IMG/VR virus record: IMGVR_UViG_3300044533_001301
Location: 1-32,092 of that record
Reading direction: 5' to 3' (one strand)
From: a virus
Length of the DNA stretch: 32,092 nt
This document shows, piece after piece, positions 21,409 through 29,885 of this stretch; the stretch's first letter is position 1, and each line of letters starts with the position of its first letter. Under the pieces are notes generated by a model. That model was given only the letters and a program-made list of their open reading frames with translations. It had not been told where the DNA came from and searched no databases. A program made the translations under genes and the position numbers.

Positions 21409-22742
21409 TACTCTCTTCCCTTGATTACAATATTATTTAAAGTTGAACCTGTCCCGGCACCTGTAACAATAGCCCTTACATACCTGCAATACAGCCCAAC
21501 GGTAGAGGCAATAGAAACAGAGCTACTAATAACACCAAGTAAGCCTGTGCTTATTACAAACCAGTTTATAGAATCTTCTGACCCTTGTAGGGTTATGGTT
21601 GGCATTACAGACCCACCACCATTCATCGTAACAATCAAATTGAATGATCGGCATCCTTCGGCAAAATAACTTGGAGTGGCAGAACTTGCTGTATTAGGTG
21701 CTAGGGTTCTATCAATGAAGTTCCTGTGATAGTCTCCTTCGCTTGCGTTTGATACCCTAGAGACTAGTGTTGTTCCGAAGCTTGGAGATGTACCGCCTAT
21801 GGTTCTAACGTATCTAAAATTTTGTCCAACAAAACGTATATTAGGAGATCTGTGGACTTGGTTTGATGAAGTAATTCTAGGAAATTGATAAGACGTAAAC
21901 CATGTAGTTCCATCAAAAGACTCCTCAAGACTGTAATCCATCGTCGGGTTTGTTCCTGTGACTGTTCCTACTCGTATTTGAAAATTTTGAGATCTATATC
22001 CGCTTGTTGAAAAGGCTGAACTTGTAGCGGAGGTTGTGAATGTTGCATTAAAATCACTAAAATTTAGTGTGCTTGTACTTGTGCCCGTCAATGAGTTATT
22101 TGCAAGGACTACTCTTTGAGTTGTCGAGTCAGAAGCCCCAGCATCAAAAGCCGCAATGATACCGCCAGAGTTGCATGGGGCAGATACCCAAGGAATTGTG
22201 TTTTGAGTAACTGCAACACCCCCAATAGTGGAAACTTGTATTGGCCCATTTTGACCTACATCAACAATTAACTGACTTGATACTGGATCAATGGCAGGGC
22301 TTAAAAGTTTTCCACCGCTGTTGATTGCTACAGCTAGAGCCGAGTCTGCAAAAGGATAGGGCATTGTCCTACCAATCTGACCGCCAAAACTTGAGTTTAA
22401 AATATTAACATCAAGACCAAATTTTTCAGATGGAATATCTAAAGTCGAAAGAATTGGATTTTCTTCTGAGTCTGAAATAGGTTGAGATGCCATCTCGTAA
22501 ATGATCTGCAATTCATCTGATGATGAGAAACCAGTAACGTCGAAAACAAGATTTAAGTATGGCGTAGAGAATGATCCATCTAAACCAGATGCTTGCCCAG
22601 ATGTTGAATATATTAATTTCCCTTCAGTTATATCAATGACTGCATATAGCTTTTGAAACTCGAATTCAGGAAAATTAGTAAAATCTATTCTGTTATTTCC
22701 GGCATCAAAAACATAATAATTAGAATTCAATATTTTTTTCAT
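21408..22742 (-). CDS. Virion surface or fibre-like protein (444 aa)
   Basis: Beta-rich, Ser/Thr/Gly-rich and poor in Lys. The second half has two similar sandwich-like units, one around MDYSLEESFDGTTWFTSY with FRYVRTIGG, the other around ITLQGSEDSINWFVIS with YCRYVRAIV. Such EDS-x-x-W-F units occur in phage decoration and fibre proteins. Its place between capsid and neck genes suggests a head- or neck-bound fibre rather than a tail-tip one. Confidence 0.55.
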   Translation of the reverse strand: MKKILNSNYYVFDAGNNRIDFTNFPEFEFQKLYAVIDITEGKLIYSTSGQASGLDGSFSTPYLNLVFDVTGFSSSDELQIIYEMASQPISDSEENPILSTLDIPSEKFGLDVNILNSSFGGQIGRTMPYPFADSALAVAINSGGKLLSPAIDPVSSQLIVDVGQNGPIQVSTIGGVAVTQNTIPWVSAPCNSGGIIAAFDAGASDSTTQRVVLANNSLTGTSTSTLNFSDFNATFTTSATSSAFSTSGYRSQNFQIRVGTVTGTNPTMDYSLEESFDGTTWFTSYQFPRITSSNQVHRSPNIRFVGQNFRYVRTIGGTSPSFGTTLVSRVSNASEGDYHRNFIDRTLAPNTASSATPSYFAEGCRSFNLIVTMNGGGSVMPTITLQGSEDSINWFVISTGLLGVISSSVSIASTVGLYCRYVRAIVTGAGTGSTLNNIVIKGRE

Positions 22743-22751
22743 TCTTAAACC

Positions 22752-23822
22752 TTATCCGAATATTATAGCGTTTACAATCGAGTTTAAGTTCTGGGCAACA
22801 CTGACCGGCTTGGTCAAATCTGAAGTATTGTCCACATTCCCTAACCCAATGTCATTTGGTGAAACATAATCTGTTACCTGAACCCAATTTGCAGGATAAG
22901 CAACAGGGTTGTAACCTGCAGCACCAATTGCAATGATCATTCTAAAAGATGCGCCATTGTACATGACACCCTGGCCAACACTGTAAGTTGTGCCGTTATT
23001 ATAATCACCTGTCCAATTTACATTTGTTATTAAATTTAATGCATTTTGGGTCGCAGTCGAGATAGGCTTGCTCGCATCAGAAGTATTATCGACCGACCCC
23101 AACCCAACATCAGATTTTGTTAGTGTGTGATTTTTCCAAAGCTGAGTAGCTGATTCATATCTAAGATATTGATTGTTAGCTATGCCATTGATTAGGACAT
23201 TATGCAGCTCTTGAAGCTCTAGGCCATTCTGAATAGTTACGATTATTTTTCCCTGAGTGGGATTTGAGCGAACCACATACCCTATAAACACTGCATGATC
23301 TGGCGCAGGTGGGCGAGTTGTTGTGACTAAACCCGGAGTTGTTGGCGATAACCACAAAAGATCGCCGGCAGTGAAAGATGATGTGTCTAGATTATCGATC
23401 TCACCATTGTGTACGACTGTACCATTGGTATTGTTATTAATTACTAGAGGAGTTACTCCAAAAGTTTTTGAGGAGTTTGGATCATTGTTACCTTGAGCTA
23501 ATGTTATATTTGGCTCATTACCAGTCGAACCGCTAATATATACAACACGAAAAGCTTGTATTGGAACACCAGTGGAATTTCGGCAAGTGAAGGCTACTGC
23601 GCCAGCGCCAGTATCACCCTTTGACGCCAGCAATTGCCAATAGGTCGTATTTGTTGGGACATTGCCTGTCGTTGTCTGAAGTGCCACATATGATGAGCCA
23701 TTATAGCTTACTGACATTCCTGCTTGATAGGTCGTGCCGGACAAATATTCACCCTGAAAATTAGGGCCTGTTAAGGTCAGAGAAATTGGGTCTAATAGTT
23801 TAACAATCTTAAAATCAGACAT
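22752..23822 (-). CDS. Fibre protein with two carbohydrate-binding-like modules (356 aa)
   Basis: Near residues 23-65 (FQGEYLSGTTYQAGMSVSYN to the Trp) and 270-318 (WTGDYNNGTTYSVGQGVMYN to NWVQV) are two copies of a pattern seen in type 5/12 carbohydrate-binding modules: Y-x-x-GTTY, V-x-YNG-S and a closing Trp. Each copy is near a VGLGSVDNTSD or IGLGNVDNTSD segment, the usual fibre repeat. Probably binds sugars on the host surface or in the environment. Relatively CpG-rich. Confidence 0.65.
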   Translation of the reverse strand: MSDFKIVKLLDPISLTLTGPNFQGEYLSGTTYQAGMSVSYNGSSYVALQTTTGNVPTNTTYWQLLASKGDTGAGAVAFTCRNSTGVPIQAFRVVYISGSTGNEPNITLAQGNNDPNSSKTFGVTPLVINNNTNGTVVHNGEIDNLDTSSFTAGDLLWLSPTTPGLVTTTRPPAPDHAVFIGYVVRSNPTQGKIIVTIQNGLELQELHNVLINGIANNQYLRYESATQLWKNHTLTKSDVGLGSVDNTSDASKPISTATQNALNLITNVNWTGDYNNGTTYSVGQGVMYNGASFRMIIAIGAAGYNPVAYPANWVQVTDYVSPNDIGLGNVDNTSDLTKPVSVAQNLNSIVNAIIFG

Positions 23823-24096
23823 AGGTTAAACTCGCTCGGTTATCCCAGATTTGATTGAATTCTTCTGACGCCGCTGTAATGACGACACCACTTGATAAGT
23901 CGATTTTTTTAATTTTCCACTTGGCTTCTGAAGTCAAAGCACCAAAAAGACCTTCGCCCAAATAAATAACTGTCGAGCTTGCTTGATCAACACGCAAACC
24001 TGACGCATCGTCTTCATTTGTGACAGCGACCTTTGATTTATCATTACTGGCAGGTCTATATGAATCAAACTTTCGATCTTGAATTGAGTTCTTCAT
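23815..24096 (-). CDS. Small virion-associated protein (93 aa)
   Basis: It ends FNQIWDNRASLTYV, a tail I associate with small phage structural proteins encoded near capsid genes, and contains a KWKIKKIDL strand. It overlaps the fibre gene by eight bases and the upstream gene by 32. CpG-rich compared with the capsid gene. Likely an adaptor or fibre-linked protein. Confidence 0.5.
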   Translation of the reverse strand: MKNSIQDRKFDSYRPASNDKSKVAVTNEDDASGLRVDQASSTVIYLGEGLFGALTSEAKWKIKKIDLSSGVVITAASEEFNQIWDNRASLTYV

Positions 24097-24295
24097 TGCC
24101 TAGCCTTTGAATTTCTTTTTTAAGACTATCCTCTGCATCAAACTCAAACCATGCATACCAATTTTGTCCATCATGAGTTATTAGGTAATCATGATAAGTC
24201 TGAGTTTTTAAACTATTCTTAAGCATTAATATCTTAAGATTCTCAGGAGACTTTGCTTTAAGGTAATCCTTAATATGCGTTGGCTTTTTTGTCAT
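24065..24295 (-). CDS. Small hypothetical protein behind the capsid terminator (76 aa)
   Basis: A charged helical protein (MTKKPTHIKDYL... ending LNSRSKV) with WYAWFEF in the middle. Its ATG at 24295 directly follows the U-tract of the capsid terminator, and it has no ribosome site, so translation from here would be poor. An internal ATG (codon 24) also lacks one. Low expression or re-initiation is likely. Confidence 0.55.
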   Translation of the reverse strand: MTKKPTHIKDYLKAKSPENLKILMLKNSLKTQTYHDYLITHDGQNWYAWFEFDAEDSLKKEIQRLGNEELNSRSKV

Positions 24296-24325
24296 AAAAA
24301 AAGGGTAGCCATTTCTGGCTACCCT
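24296..24325 (-). terminator. Strong intrinsic terminator after the capsid gene
   Basis: On the minus strand AGGGTAGCC (24325-24317 as read) pairs perfectly with GGCTACCCT (24310-24302) around a six-base loop, followed by seven T (24302-24296). The T-run ends at the next ATG. The nine-pair stem and T-run are a textbook rho-independent signal, likely leaky since neck and tail genes lie downstream. Confidence 0.92.
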
Positions 24326-24338
24326 GTCACTAATTTAA

Positions 24339-25196
24339 TTAGTCGTTAAGACCGATAATGAGTGGAGACTTAGTAGCACCTACAGACTTCTGTCCTAATT
24401 GCATACCTTTAACACCCATAACTTGGTCAATTGCTGCCTTCATAGCACCAACACCATAACCGATTTCAGCTTGCTCTCCATAGCTTGCGTTCTTTTGGAA
24501 AGCGTAAGCAACAGCAGATTTTTCAGCAAGGAAAAGCTCTTTACCAGCAAGACCATTGTGCATAACAACAGGAGATCCAAGGATTGTCCCGATTACACCA
24601 GATGGAAGTGAAGCTTGACCGAATTGGTATTGGTTTTTAAACTCAGCAAGTGCAAAGATAGCAGCTTTTTGTTGTGGAGATACTAACCAAACAGTATCTT
24701 CCATTGCAGCATCTTTCTCTTCAAGGTATTTAACCATGGCAAGCACGTTAGCATATGTAACATCTGCATCTGTACCCACGTTAAGGAAAGATGAACAAAC
24801 ATTGCGGATTTCAGCAATCAACAATTCATCAACTTTACGAGCTTGAGCAGCAGCAGCGCGCTGAGCAAAAAGAACTTGAGCAGGAATGTTTGATTGAAGG
24901 GCAGTTGTTGCGTCAATGATCCAAGAAACATAAAGGTTCTGGTCCAATGAAAGCACATCGTTTGCTGTCGACAATTGAGACGAATCTCCATAAACACCTT
25001 CAGATCTGTCAATAACAGAAAAGCTAGATAGTTTAGGAATAGCAATTGACGTAGCGCCAGGGATTGCCATAGCAGATAAATCTGTAAAGAATGGAGTTAG
25101 CTTTGCTTTGAAAGCTAGTTCTTTCTGAACCATTGCTGCGATAAGTGCTTGTTTGGTTCCACCGATTTCGGTGTTGCCGGTAATAAGATCAGCCAT
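24339..25196 (-). CDS. Major capsid protein, HK97-fold (285 aa)
   Basis: AGGAG lies before the ATG. The sequence has the features of T7/P22-like HK97-fold capsids: an N-terminal helical arm, ATSIAIPKLSSFSV, the spine-like helix AAAAQARKVDELLIAEI, then DTVWLVSPQQKAAIF and VIGTILGSPVVMHNG. The preceding gene encodes a separate scaffold, and no protease is seen. It is followed by a strong terminator, consistent with very high expression. Confidence 0.88.
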   Translation of the reverse strand: MADLITGNTEIGGTKQALIAAMVQKELAFKAKLTPFFTDLSAMAIPGATSIAIPKLSSFSVIDRSEGVYGDSSQLSTANDVLSLDQNLYVSWIIDATTALQSNIPAQVLFAQRAAAAQARKVDELLIAEIRNVCSSFLNVGTDADVTYANVLAMVKYLEEKDAAMEDTVWLVSPQQKAAIFALAEFKNQYQFGQASLPSGVIGTILGSPVVMHNGLAGKELFLAEKSAVAYAFQKNASYGEQAEIGYGVGAMKAAIDQVMGVKGMQLGQKSVGATKSPLIIGLND

Positions 25197-25213
25197 TGTA
25201 TTCTCCTAGTTAG

Positions 25214-25807
25214 TTATTTAATTTTTCCAAGTTTACCTTGTTCAATAATAAAATCTGCAAGCTCTTTAGGGTCCATCTTGTCTAGTGATTTACTAGCAAA
25301 ACTAGATCCAGAGTTAGCAGCAACATTTGGCATCTTTGCAGTTCCTTGAAACTCCACTAAATGCGAATGTTTCTTAACAAAGTTTGATACGACTCCTTTT
25401 ACGGATTCCTCATCAATTGACTTTGTTTCAGGGTTAATGACAATTTTATCGAAATCAATAAAAGTGGCATAGTCCCGATCTTTGAGTCTTCCCCCTAAAT
25501 GCTTCTCAAATTCTTGAAACTTCATTCCATTGACAATTTGTTCTTGCTGCTCTTTATAAAGCTTCTCGAGTTGTTCAGCCTGTGATGCTTTCGCTTCTGC
25601 CAATGCTTTCCACTCATTCTGCTCTTTGAGCTTAGATTCATGACTCTTCTGCTCTTGTTCTTTGATAGCTCTTAACTCATCTTTGAGTTTCTTAGCTTCA
25701 CTCAGAACACGCCTGTAAGTGTCATAAGCAACTTTGTCATTAGATTGATTTTCAAGTGGAACACTGTTCGCTTGATTGTCGCCACTGGCGGCATTGTCGG
25801 TACTCAT
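25214..25807 (-). CDS. Capsid scaffolding protein (197 aa)
   Basis: Residues 25-95 form a long charged coiled coil (around AKKLKDELRAIKEQEQ and EQLEKLYKEQQEQI), followed by a short folded end with DPKELADFII. It directly precedes the major capsid gene, has a Ser/Asn/Gln-rich flexible start, and is free of Cys and Trp-rich cores apart from one Trp. These are scaffolding-protein traits. GGGAG precedes the ATG. Confidence 0.82.
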   Translation of the reverse strand: MSTDNAASGDNQANSVPLENQSNDKVAYDTYRRVLSEAKKLKDELRAIKEQEQKSHESKLKEQNEWKALAEAKASQAEQLEKLYKEQQEQIVNGMKFQEFEKHLGGRLKDRDYATFIDFDKIVINPETKSIDEESVKGVVSNFVKKHSHLVEFQGTAKMPNVAANSGSSFASKSLDKMDPKELADFIIEQGKLGKIK

Positions 25808-25833
25808 AATAATATTTCTCCCATGTTATTGAC

Positions 25834-25854
25834 TTGTCAAACTAATTGTGACAA
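25834..25854. promoter_or_regulatory. Inverted repeat upstream of the scaffold gene
   Basis: TTGTCA and TGACAA are separated by nine bases in the 48-bp gap before the scaffold gene. On the minus strand this includes TTGACA, a perfect -35 box (25840-25835), but no good -10 is at the correct distance. It may be a weak or regulated promoter for scaffold and capsid, or an RNA stem. Confidence 0.35.
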
Positions 25855-25855
25855 A

Positions 25856-26407
25856 TCACTTTAAAATATCGCTCAACATCATTTTTAGTTGTTCTGCTGT
25901 AAACTTTCTTAAATCTTCCTTCTCTTTCTCTGATAGTGCAAGAAACTCTCTTCCAGCATCTTCAGTGTATTCTCTTACTTGGTCATTGGTTAGAGTTGAT
26001 TCATAACCAACAACTTTCTTTTTACCTTTCTTGTTTGTCTTCGTGATTGTTACTAGCTTCTCACCACCAAGACCTTCTGATCTTTTCTTTGAATTAACCT
26101 TGATAAAAAATCTTGGTCCAACAACTCTAAAATAAAGTGCTTCCAGTAATTGTCCTGTAGCTGTTAAGTTTGATTTTGCCGGGCTTGTATCTTTGGCAAG
26201 AAATGCAGCCCACTTTCTTCTGAATCCAATATACTTTCCAGACAGAGCTTTAAGTTGTTGACCATTACTTCCAATACCTAATTTTGTCCTGGAAATAACA
26301 TCATTCATGGCTTTCTCAGCAGCAATCTTTGCCGCTTCATTTAGTGAATCTTTAATTCTTTTGGCATACTTTATTTTAAAGTCTCTGATCTTTTCCTCTG
26401 GTGTCAT
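25856..26407 (-). CDS. Head-tail joining protein, HK97 gp10/virion morphogenesis-like (183 aa)
   Basis: A basic helical start (KIKYAKRIKDSLNEAAKIAA) is followed by SNLTATGQLLEALYFRV and a beta region, then a Glu-rich helical end. The L-x-x-TG-x-LL-x-x pattern is typical of gp10-like head-tail joining and related minor capsid proteins. It is adjacent to a protein with the same pattern, and both follow the portal. Start and upstream stop share one base. Confidence 0.6.
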   Translation of the reverse strand: MTPEEKIRDFKIKYAKRIKDSLNEAAKIAAEKAMNDVISRTKLGIGSNGQQLKALSGKYIGFRRKWAAFLAKDTSPAKSNLTATGQLLEALYFRVVGPRFFIKVNSKKRSEGLGGEKLVTITKTNKKGKKKVVGYESTLTNDQVREYTEDAGREFLALSEKEKEDLRKFTAEQLKMMLSDILK

Positions 26408-26901
26408 TAGATCTCACTCGCTAGAAGTTCGTTAAGGACATCTTCGACATTAAACCCGGGCTCTCCATTTAAGTTTTCATCATCTTGATAAGCACTAACA
26501 AGAATATCCAGTTCATCAGGATCAATGCCCAAAAAATCCCTAGCTTTTCCAGGGATGGGCTTACTTTGTCCATAAGTTCCTCTTCGATTTCCTTCAACTT
26601 TTCCAGCAAGTTCATCAGATGCTCCTTTGTAACCAATTACAATTTCACCTGGTTTGCTTGATATGTATTCAATTGAGTCAAGCATCTCGCCTGTGAGGAT
26701 TAGATCCACATCACTAACACCAACACCTTTTTTATCGGCATAGTTTTTTGTGTAGTCTTTGAATTCTTTGTTGTTTTTATCTAGACCAGCAGCAGAACGA
26801 TTGATGATATGCTCAATAATTACATTGGCAATTTTCTTTCTATCCTCAATCTTGAGTGCTCTAGGAAGCTTAATTCTTTCCTTGGTCCAGTCTTTTGCCA
26901 T
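26407..26901 (-). CDS. Head-tail joining protein, second gp10-like copy (164 aa)
   Basis: Helical basic N-terminus (IANVIIEHIINRSAAGLDKN), then DLILTGEMLDSIEYIS and IVIGYKG, and a later KPIPGKARDFLGI motif typical of phage virion morphogenesis proteins. The start and the portal stop share one base. Together with the next gene it forms a tandem pair with the same TG-x-(L/M)-L core. Confidence 0.65.
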   Translation of the reverse strand: MAKDWTKERIKLPRALKIEDRKKIANVIIEHIINRSAAGLDKNNKEFKDYTKNYADKKGVGVSDVDLILTGEMLDSIEYISSKPGEIVIGYKGASDELAGKVEGNRRGTYGQSKPIPGKARDFLGIDPDELDILVSAYQDDENLNGEPGFNVEDVLNELLASEI

Positions 26902-28247
26902 TAAATAAGTGCTCTATTGCCTAGAATTTCATCCACAGTTTCTTGCTCATATTCTGGATGAAGTACCTTGATTGCTTGCTCTAAAGTCATAGTGCCTAGT
27001 TCAATCTCAGCTTTAATCTCATTGATCTCTTCTGTTCTAGACTTCATTGGTTTTGGTTCTTCAAATTCAACACTAATATCAAGATCATAGTCAGGCATTA
27101 ATCCCGGAACACTTGAAGGATTTACCATCCCTGATTTAATCCAATAGTTGTGGATCTTAGGAAGCTTGATATTCCATAGCTCCTTTTCATCCTTCTCAAA
27201 CCATTCCTGAGACTTTTTAATGATCTCGTAAACATCAAGCTCATCGATCATCTTTGCAATGCCTGATGCCTGAGACATTCCATTTATCTGACCCATTGAA
27301 CCAATTCTGATTCCTTTGGTTTCAAGCCAAAGTGTAAAGATAGTAATTACAAAGTCGATTACTTTTTGAGTATCTGCCTCTGGTTTAATTGTTCCAACCT
27401 GTGGAGACTTGTCTGATTCTCTGTCGGATTTAAGAGACCAAATCACATTAGGTCCAATCCTTGCATTTTCAAATGAAATATCGATCCCAAAGATTTGGCT
27501 GAAACATTGGTAAAACTGAGCACCAGCTGCATCCGTAAGCATTACTGGAATAGCTTTACAAACTTTAAGCATATCTGAATCAAGTACTGGCAAAAGTCTG
27601 TTTTTTTGACGCTTACCATAAACGAATGGAATTACACTAATTGGGTTGATTCCTTCATTGTCAATTAGATACTCAGAAGCCTCATTTCCATTTAAATAAA
27701 ACGCATCAAATTCTTGGTCTGTATAAACAAACAATAGAAGAGAATCTTCCTCATCTGACTTTCTACCCATGAATTTGATGAAGATTGTTTCTTCCTCTGG
27801 ATTTACCGCTGAGTCTGACATAACTAGGAAAGAATTTCCTGCAAGTTCTCTGATAGCTGGTTTTCCATTCTTATCAATGTATGGCTCCCATGCGTACATC
27901 TTGAACATATTGCTGTATGCATCTGCAATATATCCAGATTGGTCAATATCCAAAGCATCCTCGTAGAAATCAACAAACTCCTGATTCCTCTCGTCCATTG
28001 ATGTTCTCTTTGGAGACTTTGAATATGTGACTGATACCTTATCAACAAATCTTTGAAGAATATTGATTGGCAAAACTCTATCTCTGATTGAGTTATAATA
28101 ATTTGCAGATAGTGATTGGCTCAATATTCTGTCAACATAAGGAAGCAAATTGCCTTCATAGATGTCTAGTGCCTCAGTATTCTTTGAGATGAATTCTCTA
28201 TTTGCTTTAATGTATTCAATGATTTCTTTTCTTTTTTGCTTAAGCAT
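26901..28247 (-). CDS. Portal protein (448 aa)
   Basis: The position between the large terminase and head-joining genes, the length, and the sequence pattern (YVDRILSQSLS, NILQRFVDKVSVTY, then IPFVYGKR and a long helical region with GSMGQINGMSQASGIAKM) match phage portals of the SPP1/HK97 type. The dodecameric portal is the DNA gate and packaging motor docking site. The C-terminal 60 residues are acidic and helical (EINEIKAEIELG). Confidence 0.85.
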   Translation of the reverse strand: MLKQKRKEIIEYIKANREFISKNTEALDIYEGNLLPYVDRILSQSLSANYYNSIRDRVLPINILQRFVDKVSVTYSKSPKRTSMDERNQEFVDFYEDALDIDQSGYIADAYSNMFKMYAWEPYIDKNGKPAIRELAGNSFLVMSDSAVNPEEETIFIKFMGRKSDEEDSLLLFVYTDQEFDAFYLNGNEASEYLIDNEGINPISVIPFVYGKRQKNRLLPVLDSDMLKVCKAIPVMLTDAAGAQFYQCFSQIFGIDISFENARIGPNVIWSLKSDRESDKSPQVGTIKPEADTQKVIDFVITIFTLWLETKGIRIGSMGQINGMSQASGIAKMIDELDVYEIIKKSQEWFEKDEKELWNIKLPKIHNYWIKSGMVNPSSVPGLMPDYDLDISVEFEEPKPMKSRTEEINEIKAEIELGTMTLEQAIKVLHPEYEQETVDEILGNRALI

Positions 28248-28254
28248 ATAATCC

Positions 28255-29520
28255 TTAAAGTTGAATTGTAGATGATTTAGGTTGTTCCATTTTTAGTGGT
28301 TCGATTGCCCAACACCAGTATCCTAGTGCATCAGAAATGTGTGTGACCATCTTATCTGTTTTCTGGTCAAGTGATCCATCTTTCCATGATACCTTTTCAA
28401 GATCATTAATGAGCTTCCTGCATGATGGATCAATTACAATTCTTTCCTCTCTTAATAGTCTATTTAAATTATTCACTCGGTCAACAACTAGTGGATTTCT
28501 AGTAAATTGAATCTTGAATCCATCATTCTGAAGAATCTGGTGGTCTGATATGCCTGATGTTTTCCTGTTTGACCCAGTAGAATCCGGGTAAATGTTAGCA
28601 CCTTTGTGACCATTCTTGATTAGATGCGTCGACATCTTAAAAGTATCTGAGTTTTCAAGAAATGCTTCTGATATAACATAGAACTTTTTGTTAACATAGT
28701 GACCAATAACTGCTGTCATAGGCTGCACGTTAAAGTCCATCCCTATGCATCTTTGTCCAGTGTGGAATGATTTATCGATTTCCTTTACGTGCATATCTCT
28801 ATCAAATGCATAGTAAGCAGCACCATCATCATCAGAACTAAACTCTCCATCCTTAAACCGCTTTCTTTGAGCTTCTGGAAGGTTGTCTAGTATCTCTGTG
28901 ATGTACTCTGGATCTATGTTTTCCAGGTTGTCTTTTGGATTCATCAGAATTGATGAGTATTTAGAAACATCTACTGGAACATTATCAATTGGGTCCAAGT
29001 GTTTTTGGAACAGCCAATAGGACCAGTGTTTTTTCCCCGGTGGATTCTGATCGTAGTAAGCTTTCTTATTTAGTTTATTCTTTTCAGCTAGTCGTGTTAG
29101 TGCCACTTGAATTGACTTATAAGGTATCTGTGAGCACTCATTGAAGTAAAGTGTTGAGTATTCCTTTCCCAGGATCTTCTCGACTCTTTTCTCATCATCT
29201 AGTCCTGCACACCAAATCTCTGATCCATTTGGAAGTGTCACATAGTAGTCAGTCTTATTCCATTCGACTGCTAGATCCGGGAATGATACCTTCAAAACTT
29301 TGGGCAATGTATCAAGCCAGATTGAAGTTTTAATGTGGTTAAAATTTAACCTTAATATGGCATGGCGAGACTTTTCTTTGGATGCCCTAATAATTAGTGA
29401 CCTGACAGCTAAAAATGTCTTGCCCGATCTGGAACCACCAAACAACATTATATGCCTAGCATCTGATGATAGAATCTTAACTGCCTCCATTTGCTTTGGA
29501 GTTAGTTTAAATTCACTCAC
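28255..29520 (-). CDS. Terminase large subunit (421 aa)
   Basis: Walker A GGSRSGKT (28-35) and Walker B LYFNE (124-128) mark the ATPase; the coupling segment has YYDQNPPGKKHW. The nuclease half has GMDFNV (Asp262), YPDSTG (Asp313) and HISDALGY (Asp397), the acidic residues of the RNase H-like terminase nuclease. It cuts and pumps DNA into the procapsid. The start overlaps the small subunit by four bases. Confidence 0.95.
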   Translation of the reverse strand: MSEFKLTPKQMEAVKILSSDARHIMLFGGSRSGKTFLAVRSLIIRASKEKSRHAILRLNFNHIKTSIWLDTLPKVLKVSFPDLAVEWNKTDYYVTLPNGSEIWCAGLDDEKRVEKILGKEYSTLYFNECSQIPYKSIQVALTRLAEKNKLNKKAYYDQNPPGKKHWSYWLFQKHLDPIDNVPVDVSKYSSILMNPKDNLENIDPEYITEILDNLPEAQRKRFKDGEFSSDDDGAAYYAFDRDMHVKEIDKSFHTGQRCIGMDFNVQPMTAVIGHYVNKKFYVISEAFLENSDTFKMSTHLIKNGHKGANIYPDSTGSNRKTSGISDHQILQNDGFKIQFTRNPLVVDRVNNLNRLLREERIVIDPSCRKLINDLEKVSWKDGSLDQKTDKMVTHISDALGYWCWAIEPLKMEQPKSSTIQL

Positions 29521-29885
29521 AGATCTGATTCATCTTTGATGATTGAAATATGAACGCCAGATGACTCACCTATTTTAACATCATTTTCATGTTTATCTTT
29601 TTGACCTAAATGTTGCTTCCCTAGCCATATAAGCATTGCAGTATTCCCAGACATTGCAACATCATATTGCTTCTTTAGTAGATTGATGCGCATTGGCTCT
29701 TGTACTTTCTTTTTATATTCCGCAAAACCATGACCATATTTCTCTTTTAATCGTCTATCCAAAGAGTCGGAACTCATGCCTAATTGGTCTGCACAATACT
29801 CAGCAGTCGCCCAAACAGCTAGGACTTTAAGCTGATCCCAACCATTAAATTCCATATCTTCAAGCTCTAAACGTGGTCTAGCCAT
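29517..29885 (-). CDS. Terminase small subunit-like protein (122 aa)
   Basis: The N-terminal half looks like a helix-turn-helix (VWATAEYCADQLGMSSDSLDRR would span it), then a helical region and MLIWLGKQHLGQKDK, a hallmark near the C-terminus of many small terminases. It directly precedes the large subunit with an ATGA junction. It would recognise the packaging site. It overlaps the dioxygenase gene by eight bases. Confidence 0.8.
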   Translation of the reverse strand: MARPRLELEDMEFNGWDQLKVLAVWATAEYCADQLGMSSDSLDRRLKEKYGHGFAEYKKKVQEPMRINLLKKQYDVAMSGNTAMLIWLGKQHLGQKDKHENDVKIGESSGVHISIIKDESDL

